Shown here: one piece after another, positions 52,991 through 62,724 of the stretch
Layout of the letters: every line of letters starts with the position of its first letter
Position numbering within the stretch: the first letter of the stretch is position 1
From: Malonomonas rubra DSM 5091
GTDB taxonomy: Bacteria; Desulfobacterota; Desulfuromonadia; Desulfuromonadales; Geopsychrobacteraceae
NCBI RefSeq assembly: GCF_900142125.1
Contig: NZ_FQZT01000004.1
Span: 124,001 to 188,000 of the forward strand
Direction: 5' to 3'
DNA length: 64,000 nucleotides
Translations under genes and position numbers: made by a program
The notes under the pieces: generated by a model
Seen by the model: only the letters and a program-made list of their open reading frames with translations
Databases searched by the model: none
What the model was told of the DNA's origin: nothing

Positions 52991-55483
52991 ATGAATTTTC
53001 TGATTGAACTCATAAACAATGTTGCTCTGCTGATTACTCTCGGACTGCTCTACGATATCTCCTCCCGCAGGGAAACGGAAAATCAGTTATCTCCCATGCC
53101 GCTCGTTTTTGGTTTGGGCATCGGCCTTATTTCAATCGTGCTGATGTCAACTCCGGCTAAATTTTCCCCTGGAATTATTTTTGATACCCGGACCATTTTG
53201 CTCTGTGTGACCGGTCTTTATTTTGGCCCTCTGACAACGGTGATTGCAATGCTCGTTGCCATCGCTTATCGCTATCATATTGGTGGCATCGGAACCATTG
53301 CTGGAGCCGCTACAATTATCACTTCGGGCACAATCGGCATTCTCTGGAATCGTTATAGATACCGGGAAGATAAATTATACTCCCTGAAAGAACTCTACCT
53401 TTTTGGTTTTACGGTACATGCCGTCATGCTCTTGTGTATGTTTCTTTTGCCGGCTGAAGTTATCCAGAAAACCCTCAAAGTTCTCGTTATCCCGGCTATT
53501 TTTATTTACCCTCTGGGGACAATGTTGCTGGGCTATCTTCTGGGAGTCCGGAAAAAACATTTTCTCACCGAAAAAAAACTCCAGCTTGTTTCCCGTCGTG
53601 AGCAGGAATTGGCTGATATCGTGCGCAACGCACCAGTCGGCATCGCGACCGGCTACCCTGATGGCACCCTGGAAATCTGCAATGCCAACTTTTCTGAGAT
53701 GACAGGCTACTCCACGGCAGAGCTGGAGACAGTGAGATGGAATGACATGCTCACCCCGGGAAAATGGCGTGCTCTGGAAGAAGAAGAGCTGAAGCGGCTT
53801 AATCCGCAGAAGAGAATTGTTCAGTACGAAAAAGAGTTTCTCTGCAAAGATGGCAAAATTCTACCCGTTGAAATGACGGTCTCCGGTGGCTTTGATAGCA
53901 ACGGAAAACCTACTTACTACTTCGCTTTCGCCCAAGACATAACAACGCGCAAAATGGCAGAGCGAAAAGACAAAGCCAACCAGCAGCAGCTCATTACCAT
54001 ATTGAACAGTATCGATGCCAATGTTTATGTCGCCGACCTGGAAAGCTATGAAATCCTGTTTATGAACAACAACATGATTCAGGATTTTGGCCAGGATCTG
54101 ACGGGTGAAATCTGCTGGAAGGTTTTCCGGGGAGAGTCAGGCCCTTGTCCTGCCTGCAAAAATGATTTGCTGGTTGATGAGAACGGGCAACCGACTGATG
54201 GGTCTGTTTGGGACAATCAGAACCCGATCACTGGCAAATATTACATTAACCATGACCGGGCTATCGAGTGGCTAGATGGGCAACTTGTTCACCTGCAGAT
54301 TTCTACCGATATCAGCCATATCAAATCGATGGAAGAGCAGCTCCGACAGAAGTACAAAATGGAAGCCATTGGGGTTATGGCCGGTGGCATGGCGCATAAC
54401 TTCAATAATAATCTGTCCGTTATTCTCGGCAACCTGGAACTGGCCAAAATGAAATTAACCGGGGCGAGCGAGATCGATGAACTTCTCGATCATGCCAAAA
54501 TAGCGGTTTTGCGGTCCCGCGATCTGATCAAGCAGATTATGACCTACAGCCGCAAAGAGGAGAAGGATAAGACGGCTCTGCAGCTTGCAGTCACAATCGA
54601 AGAGGTCATGCTGCTGCTCAAGTCGACCATCCCCAGCAGTGTTTATATCCAGCAAAAATTAAGTCCCGCTAGTATCACACAGACAATTCACGCTAATGCG
54701 ACACAGATTCAGGAGATTCTGCTCAATCTCTGTAACAATGCTGTCCATGCCATGGATGAACAGGGAACGCTAACCATTGGTCTTGATACCGTCGAATTAG
54801 ATCGGCGGCAGATCCCGGCCAATTCCCTCGGCCAGCCAGGCTCTTATTTGCACCTCTGGGTTCAGGATACTGGGTGTGGCATCGCTTCGGACCTGCTGGA
54901 CAAGATCTTCGATCCTTTCTTTACCACCAAGGCCTTGCATGAAGGAACTGGCATGGGATTATCCACGGTGCAAGGCATTATGAGGCACCTGCACGGCGTG
55001 ACTCGCGTAGAAAGTCAAATTGGGGAAGGGACGACCGTTCATCTTTACTTTCCCGTCACTGAGCAGAACGAAGGGAAACAGGTCGGGACTATCGACATTG
55101 AACCGTTCAAAGGGAAAGAAAGTGTTTTGTTCGTCGATGACGATGAGATGATCGCCTCCATGGCGCAAAGTGCACTGTCAGGGATGGGCTATCAGGTGAC
55201 GACGTTGACAGATAGCCATGAGGCACTCAAACTTTTTACGGATGATCCTGGCCGATTCGACCTGGTTATTACTGATCAGACCATGCCAGAGATGACAGGT
55301 CGTGACCTGATTCTGCAGTTAAAGCAAGTGCGATCAGATATCCCAACAATTATCTGCACTGGCTACAGCAGCAAGGTTGATGAAGCCGAAGCCGAAAAGC
55401 TCGGGGCCGACATCTTTCTGATGAAGCCGATGGAACTGCCGGAATTACTGAAAACCGTGAGGCAGGTGCTCGACAAGAAATAA
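52991..55483 (+). CDS. Hybrid histidine kinase with 5TM-LYT sensor, PAS and receiver
   Basis: An 830-residue inner-membrane sensor. Residues 1-195 hold about six hydrophobic helices of the 5TMR-LYT type (LytS/YhcK-like). PAS domain about 205-325 (VRNAPVGIATGYPDGTLEI), a second PAS-like region about 335-435 with a CPAC motif, then HisKA with H469 (MAHNFNNNLS), HATPase (DTGCGIAS, GTGMGLSTVQGIM) and a C-terminal receiver with D762 (VITDQTMPEM). The ATG at 52991 is preferred over a GTG six bases upstream. Preceded by a 250-base interval with only the rng terminator. Stimulus unknown. Confidence 0.9.
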   Translation: MNFLIELINNVALLITLGLLYDISSRRETENQLSPMPLVFGLGIGLISIVLMSTPAKFSPGIIFDTRTILLCVTGLYFGPLTTVIAMLVAIAYRYHIGGIGTIAGAATIITSGTIGILWNRYRYREDKLYSLKELYLFGFTVHAVMLLCMFLLPAEVIQKTLKVLVIPAIFIYPLGTMLLGYLLGVRKKHFLTEKKLQLVSRREQELADIVRNAPVGIATGYPDGTLEICNANFSEMTGYSTAELETVRWNDMLTPGKWRALEEEELKRLNPQKRIVQYEKEFLCKDGKILPVEMTVSGGFDSNGKPTYYFAFAQDITTRKMAERKDKANQQQLITILNSIDANVYVADLESYEILFMNNNMIQDFGQDLTGEICWKVFRGESGPCPACKNDLLVDENGQPTDGSVWDNQNPITGKYYINHDRAIEWLDGQLVHLQISTDISHIKSMEEQLRQKYKMEAIGVMAGGMAHNFNNNLSVILGNLELAKMKLTGASEIDELLDHAKIAVLRSRDLIKQIMTYSRKEEKDKTALQLAVTIEEVMLLLKSTIPSSVYIQQKLSPASITQTIHANATQIQEILLNLCNNAVHAMDEQGTLTIGLDTVELDRRQIPANSLGQPGSYLHLWVQDTGCGIASDLLDKIFDPFFTTKALHEGTGMGLSTVQGIMRHLHGVTRVESQIGEGTTVHLYFPVTEQNEGKQVGTIDIEPFKGKESVLFVDDDEMIASMAQSALSGMGYQVTTLTDSHEALKLFTDDPGRFDLVITDQTMPEMTGRDLILQLKQVRSDIPTIICTGYSSKVDEAEAEKLGADIFLMKPMELPELLKTVRQVLDKK

Positions 55484-55513
55484 CCCTGCTGCGGCTTATT
55501 GTTTAGTATCTCA

Positions 55514-55552
55514 TCGTAAGAAAAGCTCCCAGCGATAGCTGGGAGCTTTTCT
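55514..55552. terminator. Terminator between hybrid kinase and MscS genes
   Basis: AAAAGCTCCCAGC, short loop, GCTGGGAGCTTTTCTT; usable in both directions by the convergent genes. Confidence 0.88.
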
Positions 55553-57966
55553 TATTCCTCTGTTGCCTCGACCGGAGCCCCTGGTAAAACTCCGGGTGAA
55601 ACCGAGCGAATATGCAGATCGTGCTGGGAGAACGGAATTTCGATTTTTTCTTCGCGGAATCGCTTATCGATATAGAGCAGCAATTCATTCTTGATGCGTG
55701 GTCTGTTGTCGACGTTGGCGATCCAGACCCGTAGCTCGAAATCGAGTGAACTGGCGCCGAACTGAACAAAAAATGGGGTTGGTTTGGGGAAGCCGAGAAC
55801 TTCGGGGTGGCTCTGACCGGCCTCTTCAAGGATAGCCAGCACCTTTTCCAGATCGCTGCCGTAAGCGACCCCGACCGGGACAACGATACGCACCCGTCGG
55901 TTCGTCAGCGTCCAGTTGGTCACCTTCTGAGAGATCATCTGCGAATTCGGAACGATCAGTTCTGCTTCATCAAGATTCTGTACAACCGTAGATCGCATAC
56001 CGATGCGCATGACCGTGCCATATTCACCATCGATGACGACGCCATCTCCAACTTTAATCGGTCGCTCAAACAGCAGAATCAGGCCGGAGAGAAAGTTGTT
56101 AACAATATCCTGCAAGCCGAAACCGATACCGACACCGAAAGCACTGAGCAGCACGACAAAATTCTGCACGCCCAACCCGAGCATGCTCAGGGCAAGCAGA
56201 AAGCCGATCAGCACAATGGCATAGTGAATCAGTTTCTTGACGGCATCCTGCACGCCGCGGTCAGCATTTTTCCTGCGCAGGACTTGTGTTTCAGTTGCTG
56301 CCTGCAGCACCCAGGAAACCTGCATCGCCAGATAAAAAGCGATCAGTGCCGAACCGAACATTTGCGCCGTCAACGCGAAACTTCCGATCTCGATCGACAG
56401 ATCGCTGAAAAACTGCCAGCCCTCGTTGAGGGTGGCGAACAGGCGCCAGACCGGGAGCAGGTAAAAAACCGAAAACCCGTACACGAAAAAGGTGATCAGG
56501 CGTTTGAGCCGTGCCCCAAGCTCAGCTCCATACTCCTGAAAAAATGCCAGCTTTGATTGGGCCAGAGTATCGTTGGTCAGTTCAATCCCGCCACTGAGCA
56601 GGCGCACCACCATACGGGCGAACAGAACGACTACACCTGTTTCAAATGTCGCCTGGATCAACCAGGTGGAAAAATTCATCAAGCCGGCAAGTTGGCCAAA
56701 AAAACTGAGACAGAGAACCAGGATGGCAATCCTGAGTAACATCCGATAGAAGCGGCCTTGGCCGGAGGCACAGCGCTGCCTCGATTCACCGACCTGACGG
56801 GAGAGAACCGGGACAAAGATGACTGCCAGGGCCAGAATGTAGATCCGGAACAGGGGTTGTGGAAAGGAGATCAGCAGGAAAAGGTTCGTCAACAAAAAAA
56901 CCAGCGCAGCCATCATCAGGAAACGAACCTGTCGCCGATTTTCGAGCAACGACATGGCCAGGGCAACTGCGGTCAAAACAGCAAAACAGACCAAGGCAAA
57001 ATGCAACAAAGCCGGGGGTGTCGGTAGCCAAAGCCAGCTGAGAGAAACGGTGACAAACCCGGCTGCAGCCAAAGGTCGCCTAAGAATAAAATGCCAGTCC
57101 TCAGTTGCTGTATGCCGCCGCCGGAAATAGAGCAGGCCCCAGGCAACCAGGGCCATGGTGCCAGCGAGGAAGCCGAGCCGCCAGCCATTGTCTTGGAGAT
57201 AGTGCCGGTCGATCTTTAACGCGGCTTTGGCACCCTCCTTGACTTGCAAACCAAGATCAGCGGAGAACTGTTGATAATATTCGGCAGAGAAAAAGGAGTA
57301 TGCATTGCGGCGGAAAGTGGCCTGCCGAAGTTTGCTAAGAGCAGTGGTCAACCGATCGATGACAGGCATAACCTCCCTCTGGGAAACGCCAATTTTTTCC
57401 TGTAGCAGCAGCAGTAGATCGGACGTTTTTTTCAGCTTCTTTTGTAATTCGGCCAGCTGTTGCTTGGCTTCAGAAATTGTCTGTTTGGGGAGATTCACAT
57501 CCTGCTTTTTCAGATCTTTTTCCCAGCCAGACCAGAAATCGAGATTTTTTTGCAGTTGGGTACGGATCTTTTCCGTTTCCTGCTGACGCATGGTCAGGCG
57601 TTGCTGCAAGCTTGCTAAGTTCTGCTGCAATTGGCTGAAGCGGTTGAGGAAATGATTGAGACGATCGACATACCAATCCTCGGGGGGGCCGAACAGCTGC
57701 ATCTCTCCGTTCACCTGGGTGAACTGTTGAGCTATTTCATTGAGCGCTTCATGTTGCCCGGCTAACTCAGACAGCTGGATCAAGCGTTCTTCCGATGCGG
57801 CGATAAAATCATTCAGTGCGCTGACACGCGCTCCCAGTTCACTGAGCCCGGGAGTTTCAACCGCAACAGCGGTCTCGGCATTTGCCGGGGGCTCGGCAGC
57901 GAGCAGGCAGGGCGGGACAATGAGGCTGAAAAAAACAATAATCAGAAAGATAACTCTCAGAACCAT
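55552..57966 (-). CDS. Large mechanosensitive channel (MscS/MscK family)
   Basis: An 804-residue inner-membrane channel. A signal peptide (FLIIVFFSLIVPPCLLAA) leads to a periplasmic helical/coiled-coil region (about 30-230), then about ten membrane helices, and the MscS core near 560-730: LLSAFGVGIGFGLQDIVNN (pore helix), SGLILLFERPIKVGDGVVIDG, VPNSQMISQKVTNWT. ATG at 57966 follows AAGAGG and overlaps corA by ten bases. It would open at high membrane tension to release solutes. Last gene of the rimB-like/rimK/astE-like/corA string. Confidence 0.92.
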   Translation of the reverse strand: MVLRVIFLIIVFFSLIVPPCLLAAEPPANAETAVAVETPGLSELGARVSALNDFIAASEERLIQLSELAGQHEALNEIAQQFTQVNGEMQLFGPPEDWYVDRLNHFLNRFSQLQQNLASLQQRLTMRQQETEKIRTQLQKNLDFWSGWEKDLKKQDVNLPKQTISEAKQQLAELQKKLKKTSDLLLLLQEKIGVSQREVMPVIDRLTTALSKLRQATFRRNAYSFFSAEYYQQFSADLGLQVKEGAKAALKIDRHYLQDNGWRLGFLAGTMALVAWGLLYFRRRHTATEDWHFILRRPLAAAGFVTVSLSWLWLPTPPALLHFALVCFAVLTAVALAMSLLENRRQVRFLMMAALVFLLTNLFLLISFPQPLFRIYILALAVIFVPVLSRQVGESRQRCASGQGRFYRMLLRIAILVLCLSFFGQLAGLMNFSTWLIQATFETGVVVLFARMVVRLLSGGIELTNDTLAQSKLAFFQEYGAELGARLKRLITFFVYGFSVFYLLPVWRLFATLNEGWQFFSDLSIEIGSFALTAQMFGSALIAFYLAMQVSWVLQAATETQVLRRKNADRGVQDAVKKLIHYAIVLIGFLLALSMLGLGVQNFVVLLSAFGVGIGFGLQDIVNNFLSGLILLFERPIKVGDGVVIDGEYGTVMRIGMRSTVVQNLDEAELIVPNSQMISQKVTNWTLTNRRVRIVVPVGVAYGSDLEKVLAILEEAGQSHPEVLGFPKPTPFFVQFGASSLDFELRVWIANVDNRPRIKNELLLYIDKRFREEKIEIPFSQHDLHIRSVSPGVLPGAPVEATEE

Positions 57967-59048
57967 TTTTTCCTCTTGAAAAACCAGAGCAACCCCATGG
58001 CACAGAGCACCATCAGTCCCCAGACCATCGGGTAACCATAGCGCCACTTTAACTCTGGCATCAGTTCGAAGTTCATTCCGTAAATGCCGGCGATGAAGGT
58101 GAGGGGGATGAAGATCGAGGCCATGACAGTCAACACCCGCATCACTTCGTTCATCCGCTGACTGACGCTTGACATGTAAAGGTCGACAAGCCCGGACGCA
58201 GTTTCACGAAAACTTTCCACCGTGTCCAGAACCTGAACGGCATGATCGTAAAGGTCACGTAGAAATACTGTGGTGGACTCGTCAAACAGTTCAGATTCAT
58301 TTTGCAGCATTTTGGCAGCGACTTCGCGCATCGGCCAGATTGACTTACGCAGAAAGATCAGCTGGCTTTTCATCTGGTGGATTTGCTGCAATAATTCCTG
58401 GCTCGGCTGGCTGATCAATTCATTTTCCAACTGATCGAGCCGGTCCCCTATTTTTTCCAGCACATGGAAGTAGCTGTCAACCACCGAATCGATCATTGTA
58501 TAGGCAAGATAATCGGCTCCCCGCTGTCGAATTCTGCCACTTTTACGTTTGAGCCGTTCACGGAGTTCGTCAAAGATATCGCCCGGTTGCTCCTGGAAGG
58601 TGAGGACATTGCTGACAGTCAGCACCAGGCTGATCTGCTCAGCTTGAATCTGGCAGGTCTGCTGGTCAAAAAAGAACAGTTTCGTGATGATGAGAACACA
58701 ATTGTCGTACTCTTCAAGCTTTGGCGGGTGCCCCGTGTTAAGAATGTCCTCCAAGGCCAATGGGTGAAGGTCAAAAGCTTTGCCGAAAGCCTCTACCTGT
58801 GAAGGGTCGTGAACGCCGTCCAGATTGATCCAGCTGACGCTGGCCTTATCTTTCAGCCGCAGGCATTCCGCAAAAGGAACATCCTTGGCCAGTTGAAATT
58901 CTTCGCTGGTGTAGTCGATAAACGAGAAGATCGGGCGCTCGACCTTCTGCTCGCCAACGTGAACCAGCGAACCGGGAGACAGCCCGATTTTTTTCGGCTC
59001 GTTGCGGGACAACGAAGTGACTGTCTGCAGCGGGTTGAAAATCTTCAT
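57957..59048 (-). CDS. corA: CorA-type divalent cation transporter
   Basis: A 363-residue pentameric Mg2+/Co2+ channel. The cytoplasmic N-terminal funnel is followed by two C-terminal helices (VMASIFIPLTFIAGIYGMNFE and MVWGLMVLCAMGLLWFF) with the pore signature GMN. ATG follows CAGGAG. Overlaps the mscS gene by ten bases and follows the AstE-like gene by 36. Confidence 0.95.
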   Translation of the reverse strand: MKIFNPLQTVTSLSRNEPKKIGLSPGSLVHVGEQKVERPIFSFIDYTSEEFQLAKDVPFAECLRLKDKASVSWINLDGVHDPSQVEAFGKAFDLHPLALEDILNTGHPPKLEEYDNCVLIITKLFFFDQQTCQIQAEQISLVLTVSNVLTFQEQPGDIFDELRERLKRKSGRIRQRGADYLAYTMIDSVVDSYFHVLEKIGDRLDQLENELISQPSQELLQQIHQMKSQLIFLRKSIWPMREVAAKMLQNESELFDESTTVFLRDLYDHAVQVLDTVESFRETASGLVDLYMSSVSQRMNEVMRVLTVMASIFIPLTFIAGIYGMNFELMPELKWRYGYPMVWGLMVLCAMGLLWFFKRKKWF

Positions 59049-59084
59049 CCGAGGAATCTCCTGAGGCTCTCAAAAAACAGTTGC

Positions 59085-60122
59085 TCAGCGTTCGAGGCCA
59101 AAGTCCTCATCCGTCAAAGAGGAGCTGTAAATGTCGAGTGCTTCTTCCGCTTCGTCGGGGTCCACAACCCGGGCCAGATGGATCAAGGCGTCCCCTTCGT
59201 GTGCCAGCGGCAGGTTGAGCTGCCCGATCACGACACCTCTGAATGGCGCGTAAACCTCTTCCCGGTCATCACCAAGGGGATCGCTCAACACCCCGAGCAG
59301 GTCACCCCGCTTGACCATTTCTCCCAGTTTGGCCCGGCGCGAAAACAGGCCGCTCATCATCGCCCTGATCCAGCTGCTGCGGTTTGTCACGATCGGCTCG
59401 GTTATCTTCGTTCGTTTCACAGGCGGCAACATGCCGACATGGCGCAGCACGTTGATGATGCCGCGCAGTCCAACCCTGATTACCGGCTCGCTGAAATAAA
59501 GGGCTTCGCCCCCCTCGTAAACCAGGACCGGTTTGCCGAGTGATGCAACCGCTTCGCGCAGTGAGCCTTCGCGCAGTTCAGAAGGAACCACGATCGGCGC
59601 GCCGAATGCCCTCGCCAGCTCCAGCGTCAGTGGATCGTCCATGCTCGAGCGGATCTGCGGCAGGTTGCTGCGGAAGTTCGAGCCGGTGTGCAGATCGATG
59701 CCGAAGTCGCAACGGGAAGCAACCTCATTCATGAACAGGTGTGCCAGCCTGCCCGCCAGAGACCCTTTGGCGGTCCCCGGAAAAGAGCGGTTCAGGTCGC
59801 GTCGATCCGGCAGGTAGCGCGAGCGTTGAATAAAGCCGAAAGGATTGACGACCGGAACGGCCAGCAGGGTGCCGCGTAAATTTCTCAGCGATTTTCCGGC
59901 CAGCAGCCGGCGGATGATTTCGACACCGTTGATTTCGTCGCCGTGAACGGCTGCGCTGACAAAGATCGTCGGGCCAGGGCGTTTGCCATGGACAACCTGC
60001 ACCGGCAGAGTCATTTCGTTGCTGGTGTAAAGACGCGCCATAGGCAGCTCGACAGTCAGGCGTTCTCCTGGCTTAATTGTCGATCCGCCAAATTCAAAGG
60101 GCGGCGCTAGGGTCCTTTTCAT
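59085..60122 (-). CDS. Succinylglutamate desuccinylase/aspartoacylase-family deacylase
   Basis: A 345-residue zinc hydrolase of the M14-like AstE/ASPA family. Zinc ligands H60 and E63 ([12 protein letters not shown]) and H145 (DLHTGS) are visible; a beta-rich C-terminal part ([15 protein letters not shown]) is as in the family. It overlaps the rimK stop (ATGA), so it belongs to that ATP-grasp module; removal of an acyl or amino-acid cap from a peptide product is a reasonable guess. Confidence 0.9.
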   Translation of the reverse strand: MKRTLAPPFEFGGSTIKPGERLTVELPMARLYTSNEMTLPVQVVHGKRPGPTIFVSAAVHGDEINGVEIIRRLLAGKSLRNLRGTLLAVPVVNPFGFIQRSRYLPDRRDLNRSFPGTAKGSLAGRLAHLFMNEVASRCDFGIDLHTGSNFRSNLPQIRSSMDDPLTLELARAFGAPIVVPSELREGSLREAVASLGKPVLVYEGGEALYFSEPVIRVGLRGIINVLRHVGMLPPVKRTKITEPIVTNRSSWIRAMMSGLFSRRAKLGEMVKRGDLLGVLSDPLGDDREEVYAPFRGVVIGQLNLPLAHEGDALIHLARVVDPDEAEEALDIYSSSLTDEDFGLER

Positions 60123-61024
60123 CCTTTCCCCCGGGTCCGGGTTTTTCCCGGTTTGGCCTGCCTTTCGATGAACTGGATAATTATCCCGGCGACATCCTTC
60201 TCTGTTGCTACCTCGATCCCTTCCAGCCCGGGAGAGGAATTGACTTCCATCACCACCGGCCCATGATTGGAGCGCAAGAGATCCACCCCGGCGACATTCA
60301 GGCCCATGATGCGAGCTGCGCGGACAGCGGTGGAACGTTCTTCCGGGGTCAGCCGGACGATGCTGGCTGATCCTCCCCGGTGCAGGTTGGAGCGGAATTC
60401 GCCCTCTTTGCCCTGCCGCTTCATTGCAGCCACGACCTTATCGCCGACGACAAAGCAGCGGATATCGGAACCACCAGCTTCCTTGATGAACTCCTGCACC
60501 AGAATATTTTCTTTCAGCCCACGGAAGGCTTCGATGACCGACTCGGCCGCCTTGTTGGTTTCAGCCAGGACAACGCCGATCCCTTGTGTCCCTTCCAGCA
60601 GTTTGATCACAAGGGGGGCTCCGCCAGCCAGCTTGATCAAGTCATCGGTATACTGTGTCGAGTGGGAAAAACCGGTGACTGGCAGGCCGATTCCCTTGCG
60701 AGCCAGTAACTGCAGACTGCGCAGTTTATCGCGCGAACGACTGATCGCCACCGATTCGTTGATGCTGTAGACCCCCATCATTTCGAACTGGCGTACTACC
60801 GCGGTACCGTAAAAGGTGATCGAAGCGCCAATGCGGGGGATGATTGCGTCGTAGCCGATCAACTCTTCCCCTTTGTAGTGAATCGTCGGGCGCTGGGTAG
60901 CGATGGTCATGTAGCAGCGCAGGGGATCGATGACACGGACGTCATGCCCCTTTTGCTTTGCCGCTTCAACCAGCCGACGGGTCGAGTAGAGTTCAGCGTT
61001 GCGTGACAAAACAGCAATTTTCAT
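60119..61024 (-). CDS. rimK: RimK-type ATP-grasp ligase
   Basis: A 301-residue ATP-dependent alpha-L-glutamate ligase-type enzyme. It starts [22 protein letters not shown] (ATG 61024, GTGAGG upstream) and has [21 protein letters not shown], an ATP-grasp core ([38 protein letters not shown]) and metal site [15 protein letters not shown]. coli RimK adds glutamates to ribosomal protein S6 or makes poly-glutamate. Preceded by the retropepsin-like gene and overlapped by the AstE-like gene. Confidence 0.94.
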   Translation of the reverse strand: MKIAVLSRNAELYSTRRLVEAAKQKGHDVRVIDPLRCYMTIATQRPTIHYKGEELIGYDAIIPRIGASITFYGTAVVRQFEMMGVYSINESVAISRSRDKLRSLQLLARKGIGLPVTGFSHSTQYTDDLIKLAGGAPLVIKLLEGTQGIGVVLAETNKAAESVIEAFRGLKENILVQEFIKEAGGSDIRCFVVGDKVVAAMKRQGKEGEFRSNLHRGGSASIVRLTPEERSTAVRAARIMGLNVAGVDLLRSNHGPVVMEVNSSPGLEGIEVATEKDVAGIIIQFIERQAKPGKTRTRGKG

Positions 61025-61050
61025 GTGTACCTCACTTTCATGCAATTATT

Positions 61051-61479
61051 TTAGTCCGGTCGTCCGAACAGAAAAGACTGGTCTGGTAGCACCTGCATCC
61101 CCGCCATTGCGGTGCGGCCGAGGAGCATGCGGAACTTCATGCTGTCCCGGTTGGTCAGGGTCATCTCGATCGGCCAACTCCGATCCCCGAGATTGACCAA
61201 CGTTTCGATGACATAGCGCATTTCACGATGCCCGCCGGAGTCACTGACTTCGCGGAAATCCTTGACCGGGTAGCAACAGATAATTTCTGTGTCGACGCGC
61301 TTCTGTAATGGGTGAACACCGAAGCGAACCATCTGCAGGCCGTTTTCTTCGTAAGGCTCAACAAAAAAAGCATGCAGCGCGGAAGTTCTCGCGCCGGTGT
61401 CGACCTTAGCCTTTATATGTGGAATGTTCAACTCTGGCAGGGAACACCACTCGCGCCAACCGATTGATAATTTTTCCAT
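61051..61479 (-). CDS. rimB: RimB-like retropepsin-fold protease (DUF785)
   Basis: A 142-residue protein with D27-T-G-A (KVDTGARTSAL), the active-site motif of retroviral-type aspartic proteases, and a second half (GRTAMAGMQVLPDQSFLFG) typical of the family, once called ATP-dependent zinc protease. The ATG at 61479 is chosen from three close ATGs for its GGTGA. First gene of the rimB-rimK-astE-like-corA-mscS string. RimB-type proteases act on RimK products in other bacteria (recollection). Confidence 0.9.
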   Translation of the reverse strand: MEKLSIGWREWCSLPELNIPHIKAKVDTGARTSALHAFFVEPYEENGLQMVRFGVHPLQKRVDTEIICCYPVKDFREVSDSGGHREMRYVIETLVNLGDRSWPIEMTLTNRDSMKFRMLLGRTAMAGMQVLPDQSFLFGRPD

Positions 61480-61735
61480 AGATTTCACCATTTTATTTAG
61501 ATAATAACCGATCAGAAAAAAAAGGTGGCGCTTTATACTCTTTTTATTTCTTCTTTGCACTTCTTTTTATGTGAAAGGGGGTGTTTTTCATTGCGACCCA
61601 GAAAAATCTGTTCTGTTGTGTTGAATTGCTGCCGTATACGTACATTTCTCTTTCAGCTTGCGTTCTCAACCGGTTTTGTTATGATCAGTCTGGGTGGGGG
61701 CAGGCTTGTGATTTAACTTTTCAGGAGGAAGCTTC
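61480..61735. other. Divergent interval upstream of rimB and the IS200-like gene
   Basis: About 255 AT-rich bases. A CCGTATACGT box lies at 61632-61641. No complete promoter with both elements is obvious on either strand; AGGAGG at about 61724 is the ribosome site of the plus-strand gene. Confidence 0.5.
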
Positions 61736-62677
61736 ATGGCACGCAAACCAAGATTGCATTTCCCCGGCGCTGTTTATCATGTCACCTTGCACGGTAACGG
61801 CAACCAGCAGATCTTTTCTGACGACACTGACCGCACCCGCTTTCTGCTGCTGATCCAGGAAGGAATCGAAAAGTTCGGCCATAAAGTTTATGCCTACTGC
61901 CTGCACCCCAGCTACTTGCAACTTGTGATAGAGGTTGATGAAACTCCCCTTTCGCGCATCATGCAACAGCTCGGTTTCCGCTACACCCGCTGGTACAACG
62001 ACTATCACCAACAGAATGGCCACTTGTTCCAGGGGCGCTACAAAGCAATCCTGATCGATCCGGAAGTGCATCTGCTTAATCTGGTGCGTGAAGTCCACCT
62101 TGCCCCGGTGCGCAACGGTGAAGAGAGCGACCCGATGCGTTTTGCATGGTCGAGCCACCGCGCTTACTGCGGGCGGGAGAAAGTGATCTGGCTGTCGACC
62201 GACCGCCCGATGTTGCAGATCGAAGAAACCGGGATCAAGGCATTGATGAGATTCCACAGTTATGTCAACGAGGGTTCGCAGCAGGAGGCGACTGAGGATT
62301 TCACGCGTGGCAGCGCCTACGATCCACGGGTTCTCGGCAGCGACGATTTCGTCCGTGGCGTCTTTAAACTGTCACGGCAGAAATACAAGCCGAAAGTGAA
62401 TCCGGAAAAGGTGCAGAGGATCGTGTTGGAACGCTACAAACTGACCGAAGATGAGCTGGCTGCACCCGGCAAAAATCGCCACTGTGCCGAAGCCCGAGCC
62501 TATCTCGCCTGGCTTTATCTCGAAACCGGTTGTGACACCTTGACCGCTCTCGGTGAACAGCTGGGGCGGGATGTTTCCTCCCTTAGTTCCGCTGTCCGGC
62601 GGTTGCAGCTGAAAGCGAAAAAGGATGAGAAAACGGCAGATCGGTTTCAGAAGTTGATGAATCGGATCAGGAGATAA
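61736..62677 (+). CDS. IS200/RAYT-like protein with lost catalytic residues and DnaA-IV-like C-terminus
   Basis: A 313-residue protein whose first 140 residues clearly align with Y1 (REP-associated tyrosine) transposases: KPRLHFPGAVYHVTLHGNGNQ, RYTRWYNDYHQQNGHLFQGRYKAIL, LAPVRNG. The HUH histidine pair, normally in a PNHVH-type string, reads P58-S59-Y60-L61-Q62, and the catalytic Tyr of the usual YIHLNP string is E119 (REVHLAP). The C-terminal part (about 235-305, AEARAYLAWLYLETGCDTLT, LGEQLGRDVSSLSSAVRRL) resembles the DNA-binding domain IV of DnaA. So it is probably a domesticated DNA-binding protein, not an active element; no flanking repeats were seen. Confidence 0.8.
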   Translation: MARKPRLHFPGAVYHVTLHGNGNQQIFSDDTDRTRFLLLIQEGIEKFGHKVYAYCLHPSYLQLVIEVDETPLSRIMQQLGFRYTRWYNDYHQQNGHLFQGRYKAILIDPEVHLLNLVREVHLAPVRNGEESDPMRFAWSSHRAYCGREKVIWLSTDRPMLQIEETGIKALMRFHSYVNEGSQQEATEDFTRGSAYDPRVLGSDDFVRGVFKLSRQKYKPKVNPEKVQRIVLERYKLTEDELAAPGKNRHCAEARAYLAWLYLETGCDTLTALGEQLGRDVSSLSSAVRRLQLKAKKDEKTADRFQKLMNRIRR

Positions 62678-62693
62678 AGATGGTCCCGCTATT

Positions 62694-62724
62694 AAAGGGG
62701 CTGAAGTTTACGCAGCCCTTTTAT
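62694..62724. terminator. Bidirectional terminator
   Basis: AAAGGGGCTG, short loop, CAGCCCTTTT between the convergent IS200-like and M14-type genes. Confidence 0.8.

Noticed and set aside
60648-60660. GTATAC inside rimK as a regulatory box
   Set aside because: It is in coding sequence and lacks the flanking CG pairs.
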